Counted from the stretch's first letter, positions 15,217-23,339 are shown. The stretch is DNA of 37,542 bases from an uncultured Oscillospiraceae bacterium (GCA_947628805.1 CANRBG010000015.1:1-37542), one strand, 5' to 3'. Program-made: numbers and translations. The notes: generated by a model not told the origin, from the letters alone.

Positions 15217-16245
15217 TCACTGGTACTTCTTCATGGACGCGTCGATAAGCGCCTGGCACAGGGTCCCGTAGTCCATGCCCATGGCCCGGCCCATCCGGGG
15301 GATCAGGCTGGTGGGGGTCATGCCAGGCAGGGTATTGGCCTCCAGACAGTAAAATACCCCGTCCCGGCCCATGATGAAGTCCACCCGACCGTAGGCCTCC
15401 AGATGCAGGGTCTCATAGGCCCGCTCCGCCAGGGCCTGGATGGCGGCGGTCTGCTCCGCCGTGATGGGCGCGGGGCAGGGTTCGTCCGTCATACCGGGCT
15501 GGTACTTGTTTTTGTAGTCGTAAAATCCGCTCTTGGGGATGATCTCCGTCACGGGCATGGCCTTGCCGTCCAGCACCCCCACGGTCAGCTCCCGGCCGTC
15601 GATGAAGCTCTCCGCCAACACGCTGTCCTCGTATTGAAACGCCAGCGCCAGGGCCGCGTCATATTCCTCCGGGTCCCGGACGATGGTGGTGCCCACGCTG
15701 CTGCCCCCGGAGCAGGGCTTCACCACGCAGGGGAACGGGGGCTTTTTCGCCGGGGTATGTCCCTTGCGGACGGTGACGCTCTCCGCCACCGGCACTCCCG
15801 CCTCCCGCAGCAGGGTCTTGGAAAGGCTCTTGTTCATGGCGATGGCGCTGCCCAGATAGCCGCTGCCGGTGTAGCGCACGCCGTTGATGTCGAACCAGGC
15901 CTGGAGCTTGCCGTTCTCCCCCTCCTCGCCGTGCAGGGCCAGAAAGGCGATATCCGCCGCTTGGCATATCTCCAGCACATGGGGGCCCACCAAGCCCTGG
16001 CCGGGGCGCATGGCCCGGACCGCCGCCAGATCGGGAGCGTCCTCCCCCACGGCAAAATCGCTGGGACGGTCCTCTGCCGTGAATACGTCCTCCACCGCCG
16101 CGAAGGGCTCCGTCCAGCCCAGAAACAGGTCCACCAGCGCCACCTGATGGCCCTTGCCCCGCAAGGCTCCGGCGATACCCACACCGCTGGACAGGGACAC
16201 ATCCCGCTCGTTGGACAGACCTCCGCATATGACCGCTACCTTCAT
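15217..16245 (-). CDS. ddl: D-alanine-D-alanine ligase
   Basis: This 342-residue ATP-grasp ligase joins two D-Ala. It shows VICGGLSNERDVSLSSG at the N-terminus, ALHGEEGENGKLQAWFDI with YTGSG, the Lys of MNKSLSKTLL, VVKPCSGGSSVGTT, EIIPKSGFYDYKNKY and GRVDFI...YCLEANTLPGMT. The YTGSG-type insertion and the dipeptide-ligase loop (KSGFYDYKNKY) suit D-Ala-D-Ala; nothing suggests the D-Lac variant. GGAGGAG lies 7 nt before the ATG at 16245. It is the first gene of the leftward operon ddl-murF-gltA-SGNH-TrmH, with a promoter at 16290-16318. Confidence 0.94.
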   Translation of the reverse strand: MKVAVICGGLSNERDVSLSSGVGIAGALRGKGHQVALVDLFLGWTEPFAAVEDVFTAEDRPSDFAVGEDAPDLAAVRAMRPGQGLVGPHVLEICQAADIAFLALHGEEGENGKLQAWFDINGVRYTGSGYLGSAIAMNKSLSKTLLREAGVPVAESVTVRKGHTPAKKPPFPCVVKPCSGGSSVGTTIVRDPEEYDAALALAFQYEDSVLAESFIDGRELTVGVLDGKAMPVTEIIPKSGFYDYKNKYQPGMTDEPCPAPITAEQTAAIQALAERAYETLHLEAYGRVDFIMGRDGVFYCLEANTLPGMTPTSLIPRMGRAMGMDYGTLCQALIDASMKKYQ

Positions 16246-16289
16246 CCCATCACTCCTCCCCAGGAAAGAAAAACTTTTGCTTTTCCGGT

Positions 16290-16318
16290 ATTTTAACATA
16301 TACGGCCGATTTGCGCAA
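16290..16318 (-). promoter_or_regulatory. Promoter of the ddl-murF operon
   Basis: TTGCGC (16318-16313), 17 bp and TAAAAT (16295-16290) on the minus strand, back to back with the rightward promoter at 16324. Confidence 0.6.
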
Positions 16319-16323
16319 TTATG

Positions 16324-16352
16324 TTGTTATTTTTCCAAAACCGTGCTAAAAT
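16324..16352 (+). promoter_or_regulatory. Promoter of the exonuclease-DUF554 unit
   Basis: TTGTTA (16324-16329), 17 bp and TAAAAT (16347-16352), followed by GAGGGGG about 11 nt before the ATG at 16385. Confidence 0.6.
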
Positions 16353-16384
16353 GATCGATAACAATCGAGGGGGATCATCCACAT

Positions 16385-17344
16385 ATGCCATACATCGTCA
16401 TCGACCTGGAATGGAACCAGGCCATGAGCGCGAAATCGTCCGTATTCAACCATCTTCCCATTCACCTGCGGGGGGAGATCATCCAGATCGGCGCGGTGAA
16501 GCTGAACGAGGACTTCACACCCGGGGAGGAATTCCAGTGCGACGTGAGCCCGGTCTGGTTCAAGAAGATGCATTACAAGGTCAAGAAGCTGACGGGCTTT
16601 GACAACGCCCGTCTGGCCCACGGCGACTCCTTCCCGGCGGCCATGGAGAAGTTTCTGGCCTGGTGCGGCCCGGACTGCACCTTCATGACCTGGGGCTATG
16701 ACGACAGCGGCATCATGGAGCAAAACTGCATCATCCACGACCTGGACATCGACTGGATGGGTCAGTGGATCAACCTGCAGCTGATCTACAACATGCTCAC
16801 CGAGGACACGGACCACAACCAGAAATCCCTGGAGACGGCCATGGAGCACTTCGGCATCGAGCAGACCCGGGTGGCCCATGACGCCCTGGGCGACGCCTAC
16901 AACACGGCTTTGGTCTGTTCCCGGCTGGATATGGCCCGGGGCCTGGCGGGATACGGGGATCTGGTCCATCACCTGTCCCGCCGCACCCACGGGGGCGGCG
17001 GCCAGGACGGGCCCGAGCCCATCGAGCACACCGTCTCACCTGTCTACGATACCCGGGAGCAGCTCTGGGAGGCCGTGGACCAGTCCCAGGCCGTGTGCCC
17101 TGTCTGCGGCAAGGCGCTGGAGCGGAGCCGCTGGGTCAGTCAGGGCGACCACCGGTATATGTCCCTGGCCACCTGCGACGAGCACGGGTCCTATCTCTGC
17201 CGGGTCCGGCTGCGCCATGAGGAGATCGGCGGGTGGTTCGCCAATCGCCTGCTCTACCAGGCGGACGAGGAGATGGTCAACAGCTTCCATGACCGCCAGG
17301 CCCGGCCCCGTCGGCGCAGACGCCGGGGAAAGAAGCAGGCGTAA
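16385..17344 (+). CDS. DnaQ/ERI1-like 3'-5' exonuclease with C-terminal zinc-ribbon-like part
   Basis: This 319-residue protein has a DEDDh exonuclease domain (about residues 1-185). Exo I is IVIDLEWNQ (catalytic Asp/Glu), Exo II lies around TFMTWGYDD, and Exo III is RVAHDALGDAYNT with His and Asp. Such domains trim single-stranded DNA or RNA 3' ends. The C-terminal third has CPVCGK and a later Cys/His pair (ATCDEHG), suggesting a metal-binding ribbon, and ends in an Arg/Lys-rich tail. The KapD/ERI1-like subgroup fits best; the substrate is unknown. It is followed 9 bp later by a DUF554 gene. Confidence 0.8.
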   Translation: MPYIVIDLEWNQAMSAKSSVFNHLPIHLRGEIIQIGAVKLNEDFTPGEEFQCDVSPVWFKKMHYKVKKLTGFDNARLAHGDSFPAAMEKFLAWCGPDCTFMTWGYDDSGIMEQNCIIHDLDIDWMGQWINLQLIYNMLTEDTDHNQKSLETAMEHFGIEQTRVAHDALGDAYNTALVCSRLDMARGLAGYGDLVHHLSRRTHGGGGQDGPEPIEHTVSPVYDTREQLWEAVDQSQAVCPVCGKALERSRWVSQGDHRYMSLATCDEHGSYLCRVRLRHEEIGGWFANRLLYQADEEMVNSFHDRQARPRRRRRRGKKQA

Positions 17345-17353
17345 AGCGGAGTC

Positions 17354-18073
17354 ATGATCGGACTGGGTACCATTCTCAACGTGGCCGGCATCCTGGCCGG
17401 CGGCCTGCTGGGCGCCGTTTTCGGGCGCTTTCTGCCCCAGCGGTTTCAGGACACTTTGAACAGCGCCTGCGGCGTGTGCGTGCTGTTTCTGGGCATCGCC
17501 GGGGCCATGGAGGGCATGCTCACCCTCCGGGACGGGGCGCTGGTCAGCGGCGGGTCCATGCTGATCATCCTCAGCCTGGTGCTGGGGGGCCTGGCGGGCG
17601 AGCTTTTGAACATCGACAGCGCCTTTGAGCGCTTCGGCCAGTGGCTGAAGATCAGGACCGGCAACGCCAAGGAGCAGCGCTTCGTGGAGGGCTTCGTCAC
17701 CGCCTCCCTCACCGTGTGCATCGGGGCCATGGCCGTGGTGGGCGCCATCGAGGACGGCATTTTCGGCGACTGGTCCATCCTGGCCACCAAGGCCGTGCTG
17801 GACCTGATCATCGTGATGGTCATGACCTGCTCCCTGGGCAAGGGCTGTCTTTTCTCCGCCATCCCGGTAGGGCTTGTGCAGGGCCTTATCACGGTGCTGG
17901 CCCGGCTCATCAAGCCGGTGATGACCGACGCGGCGCTGGCCAATCTCTCGCTGGTAGGCTCCGTGCTCATCTTCTGCGTGGGCCTGAACCTGATCTGGGG
18001 CAAGAAGATCCGGGTGGCCAACCTGCTGCCTGCCATCCTCATCGCCGTGGCGGCGGCGTTCCTCCCTATTTGA
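17354..18073 (+). CDS. DUF554 family membrane protein (YdfK-like)
   Basis: This 239-residue integral membrane protein has about six or seven hydrophobic helices. It shows the DUF554 pattern: GLGTILNVAGILAGGLLGA at the N-terminus, an internal GFVTASLTVCIGAMAVVGAIEDG, KAVLDLIIVMVMT, and a C-terminal GLNLIWGKKIRVANLLPA. Function is unknown; transport has been suggested for the family because of its repeated helical halves. The start is 9 bp after the exonuclease stop, so the two are probably one transcript, ending at 18088-18116. Confidence 0.88.
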   Translation: MIGLGTILNVAGILAGGLLGAVFGRFLPQRFQDTLNSACGVCVLFLGIAGAMEGMLTLRDGALVSGGSMLIILSLVLGGLAGELLNIDSAFERFGQWLKIRTGNAKEQRFVEGFVTASLTVCIGAMAVVGAIEDGIFGDWSILATKAVLDLIIVMVMTCSLGKGCLFSAIPVGLVQGLITVLARLIKPVMTDAALANLSLVGSVLIFCVGLNLIWGKKIRVANLLPAILIAVAAAFLPI

Positions 18074-18087
18074 ATCGGACAAAAGTC

Positions 18088-18116
18088 AAAGCGGCAGCCC
18101 GTGGGCTGCCGCTTTT
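18088..18116. terminator. Bidirectional terminator between DUF554 and xerD
   Basis: AAAGCGGCAGCCC (18088-18100) pairs with GGGCTGCCGCTTT (about 18103-18115), with T-rich tails on both strands. The two flanking genes converge here. Confidence 0.8.
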
Positions 18117-18130
18117 GTATGTCTGTGTCT

Positions 18131-19030
18131 TTACGCTCTGGGATGGGCCTTGTTGTACACGTCCTTCAGCTGTTTTTTCACCAGCTGGGAATAGATCTGA
18201 GTGGAGCTGATATCCGCGTGGCCCAGCATCTCCTGGATGGAGTGCAGGTCCGCGCCGTTTTCCAGCAGATGGGTGGCAAAGCTGTGGCGCAGGGTGTGGG
18301 GCGTGATGTCCTTTTCGATGCCCGCCTTCATCTGATAGCTTTTGACGATCTTCCAAAAGCCCTGACGGCTCATACGCTCGCCGCTTACGTTCACGAACAG
18401 TGCCCGCTCCCCCGGGGTGGCGATCATCTCCGGGCGGATGAAGTCCACATAATCCTTTAACGCCTTGATGGCCTTGGGATACAGGGGGATCGAACGGACC
18501 CGGTTCCGGCCCCGGCAGTTGATGATGCCGGCGGACAGATTCACATCGGAAATGTCCAGGCCAATGAGCTCGCTGACCCGGATGCCGGTGGCATACAAAA
18601 GCTCCAGCATGGCCCGGTCCCGATAGCCCTTGCGGTCGGTGCACTCCGGCTGGGACAGCAGCAGCTCCACCTCCTGAGCCGTCAGGATCTCCGGCAGCTT
18701 GTGGTTGGCCTTGTCCGGCACCAGCTTGCCGGTGGGGGTGTGCTCAATGTAACCGTGCATCTGCAGCCACACATAGAAGTTGCGCAGCGACGCGATGGAC
18801 CGGGACACGGTGGCGACGGACTTTCCCTCCGCCCGGAGATGGTCTATGTACTCGCACAGCACATCCTCGCTGGCCGCGACATAATCCCCCTCGTCGTTGG
18901 CGTCCAGATACTCGCCGAACTGGCGGATATCCCGCAGGTAGGAATTGAGCGTATTCTTGCTGGCCCGCTTCTCGTCGGTCAGATAACGCTCATATTTGCT
19001 CAGGCATTCGGAATTTGTCACAGTGGCCAC
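18131..19030 (-). CDS. xerD: Site-specific tyrosine recombinase XerD-like
   Basis: This 299-residue recombinase resolves chromosome dimers at dif together with XerC. It has an N-terminal SAM-like core-binding domain (about 8-95). Catalytic residues are Arg151 (ATGIRVSEL), His245 and Arg248 (HTLRHSFATHLL), His271 (GHADISSTQIY) and Tyr280. The beta-hairpin that usually carries the catalytic Lys reads CRGRNRVR, with Arg but no Lys. The start is a GTG at 19030, 1 nt after AGGAGC; a second GTG at 19021 has better spacing and is equally possible. It is transcribed from 19069-19097, a promoter overlapped by a palindrome. XerD at this length is housekeeping, unlike the recombinase at 2563. Confidence 0.9.
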   Translation of the reverse strand: MATVTNSECLSKYERYLTDEKRASKNTLNSYLRDIRQFGEYLDANDEGDYVAASEDVLCEYIDHLRAEGKSVATVSRSIASLRNFYVWLQMHGYIEHTPTGKLVPDKANHKLPEILTAQEVELLLSQPECTDRKGYRDRAMLELLYATGIRVSELIGLDISDVNLSAGIINCRGRNRVRSIPLYPKAIKALKDYVDFIRPEMIATPGERALFVNVSGERMSRQGFWKIVKSYQMKAGIEKDITPHTLRHSFATHLLENGADLHSIQEMLGHADISSTQIYSQLVKKQLKDVYNKAHPRA

Positions 19031-19068
19031 GCTCCTCTGCTGTCGCTTGACATAATTATCGTGACCCC

Positions 19069-19097
19069 AATATAGTACAAATTCAATTTGTAATCAA
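19069..19097 (-). promoter_or_regulatory. xerD promoter with a palindromic operator in the spacer
   Basis: TTGATT (19097-19092), 17 bp and TATATT (19074-19069) on the minus strand. The spacer is filled by the palindrome TACAAATT-C-AATTTGTA (19076-19092), a place where a dimeric repressor would block RNA polymerase. Confidence 0.55.
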
Positions 19098-19167
19098 GTA
19101 TTTTTCGCAAAAAATGTCATTTTTGTTACTTTTAACGGACCATTTTTGCGTAAATTTCTTAAATTAG

Positions 19168-19244
19168 TTACATTTTGTAATTTGTAAGATCCCAAAATCA
19201 GGGACTTATCCCCATTTATAGTATCATTGGTTACAATTTATAAC
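19168..19244. promoter_or_regulatory. Two further TTACA/TGTAA-type dyads in the AT-rich intergenic region
   Basis: TTACA-TTT-TGTAA (19168-19180) is a perfect dyad, immediately followed by TTTGTAAG. GTTACAATTTATAAC (19230-19244) is a looser one. They share half-sites with the palindrome in the xerD promoter. The 282-bp interval 19031-19312 holds no gene that I can see. Confidence 0.35.
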
Positions 19245-19312
19245 GATATTTTGTGCTTTTGTTACTACTTATGTCCACCGGCCATACAATAACTACTTGT
19301 TATCAAAAGTGC

Positions 19313-19714
19313 CTAACGGCGGCGTTTTTTATGGCTATTTCGACGAATCCCCAGCAGCGCGCCCGCCAGGCACCCTATCGCCAGGGCGCCCGTCAGGTAC
19401 AGCAGCCAGGGGCCGAAGGCGCATTTTCCCCCGCCCAGGGCGCAGCACAGCGCGGCCAGCGCCAGGATCCCCAGGGCGATAGCGCCGCCGGTGACCAAAG
19501 CCTCCCGGCCCCGGGCCCGGGCGATCACCGCCGTAGCGATCAGCACGGCCAGTCCCGCCAGGACCAGCGCGGCCGTCCGGCCCGCCGGCTCCGGCAGCAG
19601 CCCCGCCGACACGGCCCAGGCGGCCGGAAGCAGCGCCAGGGCGGTCATGACCAGCGCGGCGCCCACCCCTATGGCCGCGCAGACGGCGAAGGAACTCTTT
19701 TTTAAAAATGACAT
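19313..19714 (-). CDS. TIGR04086-type small membrane protein
   Basis: This 133-residue hydrophobic protein has four predicted membrane helices (about residues 9-33, 46-65, 71-95 and 98-122) and a basic C-terminal tail (RRNSHKKRRR). Length, helix number and position directly after yajC fit the TIGR04086 membrane-protein family of Clostridia, whose function is unknown. GGAGGG lies 9 nt before the ATG. The SCIFF peptide and its radical-SAM partner, which often follow this family in Clostridia, are not present; xerD comes next. Confidence 0.65.
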   Translation of the reverse strand: MSFLKKSSFAVCAAIGVGAALVMTALALLPAAWAVSAGLLPEPAGRTAALVLAGLAVLIATAVIARARGREALVTGGAIALGILALAALCCALGGGKCAFGPWLLYLTGALAIGCLAGALLGIRRNSHKKRRR

Positions 19715-19789
19715 AATAACATCCCTCCAGGATCGAAGCTGTTCAAGCCTATTCCCGGAGGGATGAAATTATTTATCCTTTTTTCGCGA

Positions 19790-20200
19790 TCAGTTCTGGG
19801 GCTCCTCGGTCTGCTTGCCCACGCTGGACACGGCCCACTTGGCCAGCTGCATCCGGACCCGGTCCTCGCTGGTCTCGATAATGATGTTGTTCTCACGGAC
19901 GCTGACGATCTTGCCCATGATGCCGCCAATGGTGGTGATGGTATCGCCCACGGCCAGGTTGTCGCGCATCTGCTGGGCCTGCTTTTTCCGCTTGTTTTCC
20001 GGCCGGATCATGAAAAAGTAGAACACGCCGATCATGACCACCAGCATGACGATCATGCTGATGCCGCCGCCGGCGGCGGTAGCGGTCCCATCAGCGGCGG
20101 CGCCGGTGGTATCGGCCGCCAGGCACCCGGACAGCAGAAAAACGGCCGAAACGGCCAACAGCAAAAGGGCGCAGACCCTGAAAAGGCGGGATAGTTTCAT
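19790..20200 (-). CDS. yajC: Preprotein translocase accessory subunit YajC with a lipobox
   Basis: This 136-residue protein has the YajC core. A single membrane helix (about 46-66) is followed by FFMIRPENKRKKQAQQMRDNL, then VGDTITTIGGIMGKIVSV and IIIETSEDRVRMQLAKWAV, as in YajC proteins that bind SecDF. Unusually it has an extra N-terminal signal segment ending FLLSGC, a lipobox with Cys26. The protein may therefore be a lipoprotein, or start with a second helix. Its own promoter (20228-20257) overlaps the end of tgt, and GGAGG lies 7 nt before the ATG. Confidence 0.88.
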   Translation of the reverse strand: MKLSRLFRVCALLLLAVSAVFLLSGCLAADTTGAAADGTATAAGGGISMIVMLVVMIGVFYFFMIRPENKRKKQAQQMRDNLAVGDTITTIGGIMGKIVSVRENNIIIETSEDRVRMQLAKWAVSSVGKQTEEPQN

Positions 20201-20227
20201 TTGATTACCTCCAAAATAGTTGCCTCT

Positions 20228-20257
20228 ATTATATAGTTACTCATATCCTCATGTCAA
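20228..20257 (-). promoter_or_regulatory. yajC promoter within the end of tgt
   Basis: TTGACA (20257-20252), 18 bp and TATAAT (20233-20228) on the minus strand. The -35 lies inside the last codons of tgt, giving yajC and the membrane-protein gene transcription independent of queA-tgt. Confidence 0.6.
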
Positions 20258-21374
20258 GAAGTTTGGCATATTTTGCCCGATAGGCGGCAAAAGTCCCTTC
20301 CTCCAGGGCCTGGCGTATCTCCGCCAGCAGGGTATTATAAAACCACAGGTTGTGCATCACCGCCAGCCGCAGGCCCAGTGCCTCCTCCGCCTTAAAGAGG
20401 TGGCGGATATAAGCCCGGCTGTACCGGCGGCATACGGGGCAGCCGCATGCGGGGTCGATGGGGCTCTCGTCCCGGGCGTATCTCTCGTTTTTCATGTTGA
20501 TGATCCCCTGTTTGGTGAACAGGTGCCCGTGCCGGCCGTTCCGGGCGGGCATGACGCAGTCGAACAGGTCCACCCCCCGCCAGACGCCCTCGATGATGTT
20601 GCCGGGGGTCCCCACGCCCATCAGGTACCGGGGCCGGTGGTTGGGCATGTGCTCCTGGACCAGCTCGATGGTGTCGTACATCTGCTGGTGGGTCTCCCCC
20701 ACCGCCAGGCCGCCGATGGCGTAGCCGGGCAGGTCCAGCTCCGCGATGGCCTTCATGTGCTCCACCCGCAGATCCGGGTAGATACCACCCTGGTTGATGC
20801 CAAAGAGCATCTGGCCGGGATTCACCGCGTCCGGCTCGGCGTTATATTCCGCCAGGGCCTTTTTGCACCGGACCAGCCACCGGTAGGTCCGCTGGTTGGC
20901 GGCCTCGAAGTACTCCCGGGGGGAGGGTATCTTCACGCACTCGTCGAAGGCCATGGCCACGTCGCTGCCCAGATTGGCCTGGATGCGCATGCTCTGCTCC
21001 GGGCCGATGAACAGCCGCCGGCCGTCCACATGGCTCTGGAAGGTCACGCCCTCTTCCGTCACCTTGCGCAGCCCCGCCAGGGAGAACACCTGAAAGCCGC
21101 CGCTGTCGGTTAGGATGGGGCCGTTCCAGCCCATGAATTTGTGCAGGCCGCCCATCTGCTTTATGAGCTCGTCCCCGGGCCGGACATGCAGGTGGTAGGT
21201 GTTGGAAAGCTCCACCTGGCAGCCGATATCCTCCAGGTCCTTTGCGGACAGGCCCCCCTTGATGGCGGCCACGGTCCCCACGTTCATGAAGGCCGGCGTC
21301 TGTACGGTCCCGTGGGGGGTGGTGAACTCCCCCCGCCGGGCATGACCCTCGGCCTGTTTCAACAGTTTATACAT
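20241..21374 (-). CDS. tgt: tRNA-guanine transglycosylase
   Basis: This 377-residue enzyme swaps the wobble guanine of GUN-anticodon tRNAs for preQ1, leading to queuosine. It has LSNTYHLHVRPG, the active-site LTDSGGFQVFSL with catalytic Asp, GIDQG-like FGINQGGIYPDLR, YAIGGLAVGE, and VDLFDCVMPARNGRHG with the nucleophile Asp. The zinc site is CGCPVCRRYSRAYIRHL with a later MHNL His. Full family length. It is part of the leftward unit with queA, the next enzyme of the pathway, though an AIM24 gene lies between them. Confidence 0.96.
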   Translation of the reverse strand: MYKLLKQAEGHARRGEFTTPHGTVQTPAFMNVGTVAAIKGGLSAKDLEDIGCQVELSNTYHLHVRPGDELIKQMGGLHKFMGWNGPILTDSGGFQVFSLAGLRKVTEEGVTFQSHVDGRRLFIGPEQSMRIQANLGSDVAMAFDECVKIPSPREYFEAANQRTYRWLVRCKKALAEYNAEPDAVNPGQMLFGINQGGIYPDLRVEHMKAIAELDLPGYAIGGLAVGETHQQMYDTIELVQEHMPNHRPRYLMGVGTPGNIIEGVWRGVDLFDCVMPARNGRHGHLFTKQGIINMKNERYARDESPIDPACGCPVCRRYSRAYIRHLFKAEEALGLRLAVMHNLWFYNTLLAEIRQALEEGTFAAYRAKYAKLLDMRI

Positions 21375-21413
21375 AAATCCCTCTCAGATCGTCATAAGTA
21401 TGGTATAGCCGCG

Positions 21414-22211
21414 TCACTTTCCCGCCTTTGGTACCGCAATGTTTTTATTCCTCGCGACAGGCGCGATCATCACGCGCCCCGTCCCTCGGTAGACATTTAC
21501 GAGCCCCTCTCCGGAGGCGGCAGAACCCACCAGCGTTTTTGTCGTCCGCTCAACGGTGAACTCCAGCGAGCTGGACCATGCTATCGCCATATTTCCGTCG
21601 ATCCTGAGCTCGTCTTTTACCAGATCAACAACAACCAGTTCTTCGGATGGGACAGGGCTCTCCAGTACGGCGATCCCTTCTCCAACAAGCGCGGTATTGA
21701 ACAGACCCTCATTTCCCAAGATCGCCGAGGACAGCGAACTTCTGGCGGTGACCTTCATCCCCACGGAATCGTCGCAGGCCAGGAACATCCCGTCCTCGAT
21801 CACCATGCTCCCATCCCAATCCGCCAGGTCCTCGAACAATATGTACCGGTAGGTAGGCTCCAATACCAGCAGGCCGGTCCCCTCGTACCGCGGCTTTATG
21901 GCCGTCTCGCCAGTGACCTTACTGCCGACGAATTTTCTCATGAGATCACCGGCTCCATTGATATTCGTCGCGGCGCGCAGCTTACCGATCATCATCTGCA
22001 TAGCGCCTGCCTGTACAATAACGCCTCCGTCATTATTCAGTCGGGCGATCACCTGTTTTTTGTGTACATTCATTTTTGCCGCGAAGAACGCCGCTCCCGC
22101 CGTTTCCGGCGTAACAGATATATCCTTTCCATATTCCAACAGATAAAACCGCCCCGCGTTCGCAACGATCTCGTGCGCGTCAGATGCCTTGAACAGGTTT
22201 GTCTTTATCAT
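21414..22211 (-). CDS. AIM24-family protein
   Basis: This 265-residue protein is rich in beta strands and lacks membrane helices. It matches the AIM24 (DUF124) beta-helix fold: VIARLNNDGGVIVQAGAMQMM, then GTGLLVLEPTYRYILFED, IEDGMFLACDDSV, and a closing FTVERTTKTLVGSAASGEGLVNVYRGTGRVMIAP-type section. The role of bacterial AIM24 proteins is unknown; mitochondrial Aim24 affects inner-membrane organisation. It is inserted between queA and tgt and appears less GC-rich than both. GGGG-rich DNA precedes the ATG at 22211, and a 22-bp repeat with an extended -10 lies about 40 bp upstream. Confidence 0.8.
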   Translation of the reverse strand: MIKTNLFKASDAHEIVANAGRFYLLEYGKDISVTPETAGAAFFAAKMNVHKKQVIARLNNDGGVIVQAGAMQMMIGKLRAATNINGAGDLMRKFVGSKVTGETAIKPRYEGTGLLVLEPTYRYILFEDLADWDGSMVIEDGMFLACDDSVGMKVTARSSLSSAILGNEGLFNTALVGEGIAVLESPVPSEELVVVDLVKDELRIDGNMAIAWSSSLEFTVERTTKTLVGSAASGEGLVNVYRGTGRVMIAPVARNKNIAVPKAGK

Positions 22212-22249
22212 ATCCCCACCCCCGTCGTCCGATCAAATGAGATATATTG

Positions 22250-22276
22250 CGATCATACCATGTCGCGCGGTTCCGG
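22250..22276 (-). repeat. 22-bp repeat (copy 1) with an extended -10-like edge
   Basis: The 22 bp at 22255-22276 (plus strand beginning ATACCATGTCGCGCGG and ending TTCCGG) are identical to 32088-32109. On the minus strand the repeat ends TGGTAT and continues to TGGTATGAT, an extended -10 shape, about 40 bp before the AIM24 start. There is no -35 hexamer. Confidence 0.6.
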
Positions 22277-22304
22277 GGAGCCTTTCAATGCTACCCCTTA
22301 CATA

Positions 22305-23339
22305 TTACATCGTATCTCCAATGAACATCGCATCCCCAAAGGAGAAAAACCGGTACTCCTTTTCTATGGCCTCGGCGTAGGCGTTCAGGATGTTCTCCCG
22401 GCCCGCCAGAGCGGAGACCAGCATCACCAGCGTGGAGCCGGGCAGATGGAAATTGGTCACCAGCGCGTCGATGCATTTGAACTTATAGCCCGGATAGATG
22501 AAGATATCTGTCCAGCCGCTGTCGGCCCGGAGCACGCCGTCGTCTCCGGTGAAGCTCTCCAATGTCCGGCAGGAGGTGGTGCCCACGGCCACGATCCGGC
22601 CCCCGGCGGCCTTGGCGGCATTGACCGCCTCCGCTGTCTCCGGCGGCACGGTACAAAACTCGCTGTGCATCTCGTGCTCCTCCACATCCTCCACCTGTAC
22701 GGGCCGGAACGTGCCCAGCCCCACGTGGAGGGTGACGAAGCAGACCTTAACGCCCATGCCCCGGATGCGCTGCAAAAGCTCCTGGGTGAAATGCAGCCCC
22801 GCCGTGGGCGCGGCCGCGCTGCCCGGGTGGACGGAGTACACGGTCTGATACCGCTCCGGGTCCTCCAGCTGGGTCTTGATATAGGGCGGCAGCGGCATCC
22901 GGCCCAGCCGCTCCAGCACCTCCAGGAATATGCCCTCGTATGCAAAGCGGATGACGCGGTTGCCCCCCTCGGCCACGGACTCCACCGTGCCGGTGAGCTC
23001 GCCGTTCTCACCAAAGGACACCGTCGCGCCGGGGCGCATCTTCCGGCCCGGCCGGGTCAGACATTCCCAGCGCCCTTCCCCCAGATCCCGCAGCAGCACC
23101 ACCTCCGCCGCGCCGCCGGTGGCGCGCACGCCGATGAGCCGGGCGGGGATCACCCTAGAGTCGTTCAGCACCAGGCAGTCCCCGGGCCGCAGATAGTCCG
23201 GCAGGTCGTAAAAATGACGGTGCCCGGTCTGGCCGGTGCGCTTGTCCAGCACCAGCAGCCGGGACCCGTCCCTGCGGGGGAGCGGCGTCTGGGCGATCAG
23301 CCGCTCCGGCAGGTCATACATGAAATCAGATGTCTTCAA
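22305..23339 (-). CDS. queA: S-adenosylmethionine:tRNA ribosyltransferase-isomerase
   Basis: This 344-residue enzyme builds epoxyqueuosine on preQ1-modified tRNA using the ribosyl part of S-adenosylmethionine. It opens [20 protein letters not shown] and has [68 protein letters not shown] and [15 protein letters not shown]. The start is a TTG at 23339, giving the usual family N-terminus, with GGAG 10 nt upstream inside the end of the previous gene; an ATG at 23321 would remove the conserved first residues. It begins 5 bp after the SpoIID-domain gene. Confidence 0.95.
   Translation of the reverse strand: MKTSDFMYDLPERLIAQTPLPRRDGSRLLVLDKRTGQTGHRHFYDLPDYLRPGDCLVLNDSRVIPARLIGVRATGGAAEVVLLRDLGEGRWECLTRPGRKMRPGATVSFGENGELTGTVESVAEGGNRVIRFAYEGIFLEVLERLGRMPLPPYIKTQLEDPERYQTVYSVHPGSAAAPTAGLHFTQELLQRIRGMGVKVCFVTLHVGLGTFRPVQVEDVEEHEMHSEFCTVPPETAEAVNAAKAAGGRIVAVGTTSCRTLESFTGDDGVLRADSGWTDIFIYPGYKFKCIDALVTNFHLPGSTLVMLVSALAGRENILNAYAEAIEKEYRFFSFGDAMFIGDTM

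Noticed and set aside
19200-19215. DnaA-box-like CTTATCCCCA in the AT-rich region before xerD as part of a replication origin
   Set aside because: Single imperfect match, no cluster and no dnaA/dnaN nearby.
22211-22304. PreQ1 riboswitch near the queuosine genes
   Set aside because: No short pseudoknot-like aptamer was seen before queA or tgt, and queA follows its upstream gene by 5 bp.
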